Positions 6,380 to 10,781 of a stretch of 10,781 bases of DNA are shown here, piece after piece (position 1 is the stretch's first letter; the number at the start of each line of letters is the position of its first letter). The stretch is from an uncultured Lachnospiraceae bacterium (lineage in GTDB: Bacteria; Bacillota; Clostridia; Lachnospirales; Lachnospiraceae). The position numbers were made by a program, and so were the translations under genes. Location: the NCBI GenBank assembly GCA_947594335.1, contig CANQEC010000064.1, forward strand, positions 1 to 10,781. Direction: 5' to 3'. The notes under the pieces were generated by a model. It saw only the letters and a list, made by a program, of their open reading frames with translations. It had not been told where the DNA came from and searched no databases.

Positions 6380-6805
6380 ATGAGTGATTTAAGCAGGTTT
6401 CATGAGGCCCAGAAGTATGATTACGTGTCGGCTCTGGAAGAGATCCGGCGCGGGAGGAAGACCAGCCACTGGATCTGGTATATTTTTCCGCAGATTAAAG
6501 GGCTTGGCAGGAGTCCCATTGCGGAATATTACGCGATCGAAGATCTGCAGGAGGCAGTCGATTATCTGCAGGATCCCGTCCTCAAAAGCCGTCTGACTGA
6601 GATTTCGGAGGCGCTGCTTTCGCTTGATTCCTGCAGCCCTCTGGAGGTTATGGGTTCGCCGGACGATCTGAAGCTGCGCTCATGCATGACGCTGTTTCTG
6701 GAGGCAGATCCGGACTGCACCGTGTTTGGCAGGGTGCTGGATAAATTTTATCATGGCGAGCCGGATGAAAAGACGCTGGAGATCCTCGGCAGAGGCAGGA
6801 AATGA
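6380..6805 (+). CDS. DUF1810 family protein
   Basis: This 141-residue soluble protein matches the DUF1810 family, whose members are about this long and start in the same way (SDLSRFHEAQ at residues 2-11). The family hallmark HWIWYIFPQIKGLG is at 30-43. Other typical parts are SPIAEYYAI (45-53), GSPDDLKLRSCMTLF (92-106) and FGRVLDKFYHGEPDEKTLEIL (116-136). Its function is unknown, and I see no catalytic motif that allows a guess. The ATG at 6380 is chosen for its fit to the family, although the nearest strong Shine-Dalgarno, GGAGGG (6358-6363), is 16 bases away. An in-frame GTG at 6335 would add 15 residues that do not look conserved. It is monocistronic and divergent from the SagB-like gene. 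Confidence 0.8.
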   Translation: MSDLSRFHEAQKYDYVSALEEIRRGRKTSHWIWYIFPQIKGLGRSPIAEYYAIEDLQEAVDYLQDPVLKSRLTEISEALLSLDSCSPLEVMGSPDDLKLRSCMTLFLEADPDCTVFGRVLDKFYHGEPDEKTLEILGRGRK

Positions 6806-6856
6806 TACGGCGCACCGGAAAGAACCGGGGGCAGTCCCTGGAGTATGGGGATTCTG

Positions 6857-6868
6857 CGGAAATTTCCG
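6857..6868. promoter_or_regulatory. 12-bp perfect palindrome upstream of the reductase promoter
   Basis: CGGAAATTTCCG is a perfect palindrome about 30 bases upstream of the reductase -35 box. Its place would suit an activator or distal operator, but a short AT-centred palindrome can also occur by chance. Confidence 0.25.
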
Positions 6869-6896
6869 GATGAAATCAGATAAAGTTATAAAAAAC

Positions 6897-6925
6897 TTGC
6901 GGTTTTTACTGCACGATGATAGAAT
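6897..6925 (+). promoter_or_regulatory. Promoter of the flavoprotein reductase gene
   Basis: TTGCGG (6897-6902), a 17-base spacer and TAGAAT (6920-6925) form a promoter. A TG one base before the -10 (TGA-TAGAAT) makes it an extended -10. Transcription should start near 6932, about 32 bases before the ATG. Confidence 0.6.
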
Positions 6926-6963
6926 GTTTCTGTAAATATTGTATAAGGAGGAGGAGACTGAAA

Positions 6964-8997
6964 ATGGCAAAACAGTTATCACGCCGTGACTTCTTAAAAG
7001 GCACGGCGGCAGGAGCCCTTGGCCTTGCGGCAGCAGGAGTGCTCGGAGGAGTTTCTCTGGCGGCTGAGGAAGAGACAACGGCAGCGGCGGGTGGTATCTA
7101 CATTCCAGGTACATATGATGGAGAAGCGCAGGGTATCAGCAGCAAAGTGGTTGTGTCCATGACGTTTGACGAGAATTCCATCACAGATGTTGTGGTTAAT
7201 GTATCCGGCGAAACTCCGTCTATCGGAGGGATGAAAGGGGATGCACTCCGCGATGCTCTGATGGAAGCGCAGAGTGCGGATATTGATATCAGCACCGACG
7301 CTTTCTCAGGCGCGACGATTACCTGCGAGGCAGCCAAAAAGGCGGCGGCTCAGTGTATCGCGAAGGCGAAGGGTGAGTTCGTGGAAGAATCCGTGTCTGT
7401 CATTCCGGACGGAAGCGACGAGGACTGGCTGGGCGAGGAGCCGACAGTGGACGAGTCCAAGATCACAGAGACCATCGATACCGATATCGTGATCGTAGGC
7501 GCCGGAAACGGCGGTATGTGCGCGGCTGCCTATGCGGCGGCAAACGAGCTGGATTTCCGCGTTGTCGAGCAGAATTCTGTTGTTCAGGATACACGTCACT
7601 GGTACGGCGCGATTGATTCGAGTGCAGCAAAGGCGGCGGGCGCGGCTCCGATGAACCGCAAGAAACTGCTCCATGAGATCAGCCGCTATGCTTCCGGCAA
7701 GTGCGATCAGCGCGTAGTCAAGACCTGGATTGACGAGTCCGCGGCGATGCATGATTTCGTGTCCGGTATTCTTGAGAATGATCCGTACAATTATACCTGC
7801 CAGTTTACGGTTGGGGAAGAGGCATGCTGGCCGGATGATCCGGGCGATGTGAGTACAGATTACGTGTTCCCGGAGCAGGAGCACACGTATCACGGATCTG
7901 AGATCCCGAGAAACGAGGTGTTCCAGCAGTATATCGAGGAGCGCGGCTATTCCGTTGATTTCAACACCAGTCTTGTAAAGCTTGAGAAGGATGATACGGG
8001 CCGTGTGACCGGTATCATCGCACAGTCCAAGGAAGACGACCACCTCATCCGCTACAACGCGGCAAAGGGCGTCCTTCTTGCGTGCGGCGGCTATCCGGGC
8101 AACCCGTACATGATGCAGCAGCTTGACCCGCTTGGCACCTCCCTCACGACGGCATGCAGCTTCTCACCGGCGGACAAGGGCTATGGAATCCGTGCGGCAA
8201 TCTGGGCAGGCGCGGCGTTTGACGATGAGCCGGCTCCGATGCTTTTTGACCGTGGCATCGTAGCACCGGGCGTTGACGCAGGCTACTCAGACAGCCCGAA
8301 TGCTTTCGGCGGCAAGGAATTTGCGGGACCGATCCGTCAGTACAATCCGGGTACCCAGCCGTTCCTGAAGGTGAACCGCAACGGCGAGCGCTTTGCGAAC
8401 GAGAGCTGTCCGTACAACGACATTCTCTACGCGGCATCACATCAGCCGGGCCATGTGTACTGCCAGGTACATGATGCTAATTATTATGAGGACTGCGTAC
8501 GTTTCCATACGATCGGCTGCTCCGCTCAGTCACGTTCCAGCAAGGATTACTATGACGCACAGATCCAGAACGCGATCGACACGGGCGTTATGTTCAAGGC
8601 GGACACGCTTGACGAGCTGGCTGATCTGCTTGGCTTCGAGGGTACGGCGAAAGAGACTTTCCTTGCGACGATCGACCGCTACAACGAGCTGTATGATCAT
8701 CAGGAAGACGTTGACTTCGGTAAGATGCCGATCCGTCTCTCCGAGATCCGCACGGCTCCGTTCTACGGCTGCTGGCTGGGCGCTTCTCTGCTGACGACAG
8801 AGCAGGGCATCGCGATCAACGAGAAGACGCAGGCTCTGGACGAGTCCCGCACACCGATCGAGGGCCTCTACGTGACAGGCGATATGTCCGGAAGCTTCTT
8901 TGCGAATAACTATCCGTGCCTGATGGCAGGTATCGCATGCGGACGTACGCTTACCTTCGCAATCAAGGCGATCAAGCAGATGGGTGGACTGGAGTAA
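6964..8997 (+). CDS. Tat-exported FMN/FAD fumarate-reductase-like reductase
   Basis: This 677-residue flavoprotein has a twin-arginine signal, SRRDFLKG (residues 6-13), plus a hydrophobic stretch to about 33. An FMN-binding domain (about 45-137) ends in DAFSGATIT, where T118 is the expected ApbE-type covalent FMN site. A linker follows, then a fumarate reductase-like FAD domain from about 172 (GAGNGG at 179-184, GERFANE at 474-480, GLYVTGDMSG at 634-643). There is no haem CxxCH motif. Such enzymes pass electrons through FMN and FAD to an extracytoplasmic acceptor in anaerobic respiration. The residues aligning with the fumarate-binding Arg and His of flavocytochrome c3 are replaced (Y484, T611/T612, N648/N649), so fumarate is unlikely and the substrate is unknown. 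AGGAGGAGGAG (6946-6956) fixes the ATG at 6964. Codon use leans to C-ending codons, suggesting strong expression. Confidence 0.88.
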   Translation: MAKQLSRRDFLKGTAAGALGLAAAGVLGGVSLAAEEETTAAAGGIYIPGTYDGEAQGISSKVVVSMTFDENSITDVVVNVSGETPSIGGMKGDALRDALMEAQSADIDISTDAFSGATITCEAAKKAAAQCIAKAKGEFVEESVSVIPDGSDEDWLGEEPTVDESKITETIDTDIVIVGAGNGGMCAAAYAAANELDFRVVEQNSVVQDTRHWYGAIDSSAAKAAGAAPMNRKKLLHEISRYASGKCDQRVVKTWIDESAAMHDFVSGILENDPYNYTCQFTVGEEACWPDDPGDVSTDYVFPEQEHTYHGSEIPRNEVFQQYIEERGYSVDFNTSLVKLEKDDTGRVTGIIAQSKEDDHLIRYNAAKGVLLACGGYPGNPYMMQQLDPLGTSLTTACSFSPADKGYGIRAAIWAGAAFDDEPAPMLFDRGIVAPGVDAGYSDSPNAFGGKEFAGPIRQYNPGTQPFLKVNRNGERFANESCPYNDILYAASHQPGHVYCQVHDANYYEDCVRFHTIGCSAQSRSSKDYYDAQIQNAIDTGVMFKADTLDELADLLGFEGTAKETFLATIDRYNELYDHQEDVDFGKMPIRLSEIRTAPFYGCWLGASLLTTEQGIAINEKTQALDESRTPIEGLYVTGDMSGSFFANNYPCLMAGIACGRTLTFAIKAIKQMGGLE

Positions 8998-9130
8998 ATC
9001 CGGCAGCTTTGCTGACATAAGATCAGACCGTTTATCGGGGTAAGATACAGTTGTACTCTGTGAGAGTTCTGAGTGTTTCCGGGACTTGAATGTCTGACGG
9101 CAGTTTTAGAGTCCTGGGACAGAAAACAGG

Positions 9131-9174
9131 AAACCGCTGGAAGGTGTATTGCGATATGCCTTTTGGCGGTTTTT
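9131..9174 (+). terminator. Intrinsic terminator of the reductase transcript
   Basis: AAACCGCTGGAAGG (9131-9144) pairs along its full 14 bases with CCTTTTGGCGGTTT (9159-9172), using three G-U wobbles. A 14-base loop lies between, and the T-run at 9170-9174 overlaps the end of the stem. It lies 134 bases after the stop codon. Confidence 0.8.
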
Positions 9175-9243
9175 GTCTTGTGGGAAATTATTTCCTGACG
9201 TTGTCTGCGTGGCCGAAAAAATATTTGAAACCGTAAATGAATG

Positions 9244-9272
9244 TTGAAAAAACCAGAGGTTTTGTATAATAT
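9244..9272 (+). promoter_or_regulatory. Promoter for the M50 peptidase operon
   Basis: TTGAAA (9244-9249) is followed by TAATAT (9267-9272) at 17 bases, or by a perfect TATAAT (9265-9270) at a short 15-base spacing. Either gives a start near 9277-9279 and a leader of about 115-135 bases, depending on the start codon used. Confidence 0.6.
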
Positions 9273-9313
9273 GATAGTAAGATTAAAAGATTCCCGAATA
9301 TTTCTTTAAATCA

Positions 9314-9371
9314 AATCTCCCACTGCATGCAGCGGGATACTCCTTTGGGCATATGTCAGATTTTGGAGATT
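9314..9371 (+). promoter_or_regulatory. Structured 5' leader of the M50 gene
   Basis: AATCTCC (9314-9320) can pair with GGAGATT (9365-9371), which hides a Shine-Dalgarno-like GGAG. Inside lies the imperfect palindrome TCCCACTGCATGCAGCGGGA (9318-9337, one mismatch), and the two helices share a few bases. A third helix, GGGCA (9348-9352) with TGCCC (9375-9379), would cross the first. Several exclusive folds suggest a regulatory leader, but it matches no riboswitch class I recognise. Confidence 0.4.
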
Positions 9372-9411
9372 CATTGCCCGCGAAAATAGAATGACAGGGC
9401 AGGAAAGTGAG

Positions 9412-10713
9412 ATGCAGGCAGATATGGCAGTTTTGAAAGGAAAAATTAAGGATAACGAATCTGAGAGAAAGAAGGTAAACTGGAAAAAATATATCATCAT
9501 GGCGCTGGCTCTGCTGTTCGGCGGCGCCTGCGGTTATTTGCTGGCTATGTATGCGGCTGCGGCTGCGGAACCGGATGATTTCTGGGCCGACTTTCTGGTT
9601 TTGCTTTTGCTTTCTCTTTATGTGGCTGTCTGTCTGCAGATTTTGATTCATGAGGCGGGACATCTTGTGTTTGGACTTCTGACTGGATATCATTTTGTGT
9701 CGTTCCGCATCGCAAATTTCATGTGGATCCGGGGAAACGGACGGCTGCGCTTCCGGCGCCAGTCGATTGCCGGGACGGGCGGACAGTGTCTGATGAGCCC
9801 GCCGGATTTGAAAAAAGACGGGCGATTTCCGGTTGTTCTGTATAATCTTGGAGGTTCTCTGATGAACCTTGGGACCGGACTTATATGTTTTGCGGGTTTT
9901 TGGCTGCTGCGCCGAGAAAAAGGACTGCTTCCTGCTTTTCTGTTGATGATGGCGGCTGCCGGTATTCTGTCTGCGCTGATGAACGGAATCCCGATACATT
10001 CCCAGATGGTTGACAATGACGGATACAATGCGCTGTCGCTCGGGAAAAATCCGGCCGCCATGCGTGCTCTGTGGATCCAGCTGAAGATAAACGAGCAGAT
10101 GGCCAGGGGGCTTCGGCTTCGCGACATGCCGCAGGAGTGGTTTGTGCTTCCTTCCGGGGAGGAGATGAAAAACAGCCTGGCCGCCGCGCTGGCCGTTTTT
10201 GCCTGCAACCGGCTGATGGACGAGCAGCGTTTTGAAGAGGCGGACTGTCTGATGAAGGATCTGCTGGAGAAAGATACGGCAATCCTCGGCCTGCACCGTG
10301 TCCTCTTAAACTGCGACCGCATATACTGTGAACTGATCCTGGAAAAACCGCAGTTCGGATTGCTGCAGTCCTCCAAAGAAGCGGACAAAAACATTTCTGA
10401 GAATGGAAACGGAGGACAGACTGCGGAATCTCTATCCGCCGTTGGAACAGATGGAGGCCGCGAAGCGGCGGATCGTCTGCTTGATGGAAATCAGAGAAAA
10501 ATGATGAAAGCGATGAAAACGTATCTGAGCGTGATACGAACGGAATTTGCATATGCCCTGCTTGCGGAACAGGACGACGCAAAGGCGGAGAAACTCCGGA
10601 AGCGTTTTGAAAAAAGTGCGAAGGCATGGCCGTATCCGGGGGATGTGCAGTCGGAGCGGGAACTGCTGGAATTTGCGGAGCGGATCAGAGAAGAAATCAA
10701 TAAGAAAGAATAA
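9412..10713 (+). CDS. Membrane-embedded M50-type zinc metallopeptidase
   Basis: Residue numbers here count from an in-frame ATG at 9391, which gives 440 residues. Four likely membrane segments are seen: about 33-55, 66-86, 146-170 and 178-198. The zinc motif HEAGH sits at the end of segment 2, in QILIHEAGHLVFG. The second M50 motif follows segment 4 as NGIPIHSQMVDNDGYNAL, supplying the expected Asp. The remaining 230 or so residues are a soluble helical domain with a Gly/Asn/Ser-rich linker near 333-365. M50 enzymes cleave membrane-spanning substrates, in sigma-factor control or in processing of signal or antimicrobial peptides. The substrate here is unknown. The start at 9412 is preferred (AGGAAA at 9401-9406); the ATG at 9391 lacks a ribosome binding site but abuts two short upstream frames. 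A gene follows after 14 bases. Confidence 0.78.
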   Translation: MQADMAVLKGKIKDNESERKKVNWKKYIIMALALLFGGACGYLLAMYAAAAAEPDDFWADFLVLLLLSLYVAVCLQILIHEAGHLVFGLLTGYHFVSFRIANFMWIRGNGRLRFRRQSIAGTGGQCLMSPPDLKKDGRFPVVLYNLGGSLMNLGTGLICFAGFWLLRREKGLLPAFLLMMAAAGILSALMNGIPIHSQMVDNDGYNALSLGKNPAAMRALWIQLKINEQMARGLRLRDMPQEWFVLPSGEEMKNSLAAALAVFACNRLMDEQRFEEADCLMKDLLEKDTAILGLHRVLLNCDRIYCELILEKPQFGLLQSSKEADKNISENGNGGQTAESLSAVGTDGGREAADRLLDGNQRKMMKAMKTYLSVIRTEFAYALLAEQDDAKAEKLRKRFEKSAKAWPYPGDVQSERELLEFAERIREEINKKE

Positions 10714-10727
10714 AGGCGGTAAATTTT

Positions 10728-10781
10728 ATGAACCAGAATCTGATAATTGCATGTAAACTGCTGATTGAACTGTTTCTGTTT
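10728..10781 (+). CDS. N-terminus of an unidentified, probably membrane protein (partial)
   Basis: An ATG at 10728 follows the M50 stop by 14 bases. AAAGGCGG (10712-10719) overlaps that stop codon and serves as ribosome binding site, so the two genes form an operon. Only 18 residues are visible, MNQNLIIACKLLIELFLF. They are strongly hydrophobic and look like an amphipathic or membrane-associated start. The product cannot be identified from this. Confidence 0.6.
   Translation, partial: MNQNLIIACKLLIELFLF

Larger units (their letters stand above)
8998..9390 (+). other. Intergenic: reductase 3' region and M50 leader
   Basis: About 390 bases without a convincing gene. The first part (8998-9130) is a 3' untranslated stretch with small hairpins: ACTCT-GTG-AGAGT at 9055-9067, and CCGGGACT (9079-9086) with AGTCCTGGG (9110-9118) with one bulge. 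A terminator follows (9131-9174). The rest is AT-rich promoter DNA and the leader of the next gene. A 48-codon frame (9090-9236) has no ribosome binding site and runs through the terminator, so it is not called. Confidence 0.6.

Noticed and set aside
6806..6870. Possible terminator after the DUF1810 gene
   Set aside because: CCGG repeats and a GGGGG/CCC pairing are present, but no stable stem is followed by a T-run.
9090..9236. A 48-codon plus-strand frame after the reductase
   Set aside because: There is no ribosome binding site, and the frame spans the intrinsic terminator at 9131-9174.
9318..9337. Subterminal palindrome of an IS200/IS605-type element or an omega-RNA end
   Set aside because: The palindrome is real, but no transposase or TnpB gene, second element end or target junction is present.
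9283..10296. A 337-codon minus-strand frame opposite the M50 gene
   Set aside because: The plus strand carries HEAGH, membrane segments and the NDG motif. The minus frame has low-complexity Gln/Arg/Ser-rich composition and crosses the plus-strand leader.

Overview
The window looks like chromosomal DNA of a mid-GC, anaerobic Firmicute, most likely of the Lachnospiraceae. The reasons are an ispH tail joined to a ribosomal S1 gene, strong AGGAGG ribosome binding sites, near-consensus sigma-A promoters, an HflK/HflC pair, and a Tat-type FMN/FAD reductase of the sort common in gut anaerobes. This placement is inference from gene content and style; no rRNA or marker gene was compared. There are eight complete genes and two partial ones, and no phage, transposase or CRISPR array.

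Layout. Positions 1-51 hold the last codons of ispH, overlapping a four-domain S1 protein gene (39-1118). A bidirectional terminator (1187-1234) and a tandem GC-rich hairpin repeat (1247-1386) separate it from a convergent YprB-like exonuclease gene (1395-2606, minus). A divergent intergenic region with a perfect inverted repeat leads to an MnmM/YtqB-type tRNA methyltransferase (2692-3279). A strong promoter then drives hflK (GTG start, 3424-4422) and hflC (4577-5446), which are separated by a 154-base spacer with a long-range stem. hflC converges on a stand-alone SagB/ThcOx-type nitroreductase gene (5455-6258, minus). That gene's promoter overlaps, back to back, the probable promoter of a DUF1810 gene (6380-6805).

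The second part starts with a well-expressed-looking secreted flavoprotein reductase (6964-8997), which has its own promoter and a downstream terminator (9131-9174). After it, a structured leader of about 115-135 bases precedes an integral-membrane M50-type zinc metallopeptidase (about 9412-10713). A second gene with a hydrophobic N-terminus starts at 10728 and runs off the window, so the two probably form an operon.

How the genes fit together. ispH-S1, the exonuclease and the methyltransferase are housekeeping genes for isoprenoid synthesis, translation, nucleic-acid processing and tRNA modification. hflK/hflC is a membrane quality-control module expected to act with FtsH, which is encoded elsewhere. 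The most novel pieces are the reductase, whose active-site signature does not fit fumarate, and the M50 protein with its structured leader and unidentified partner.
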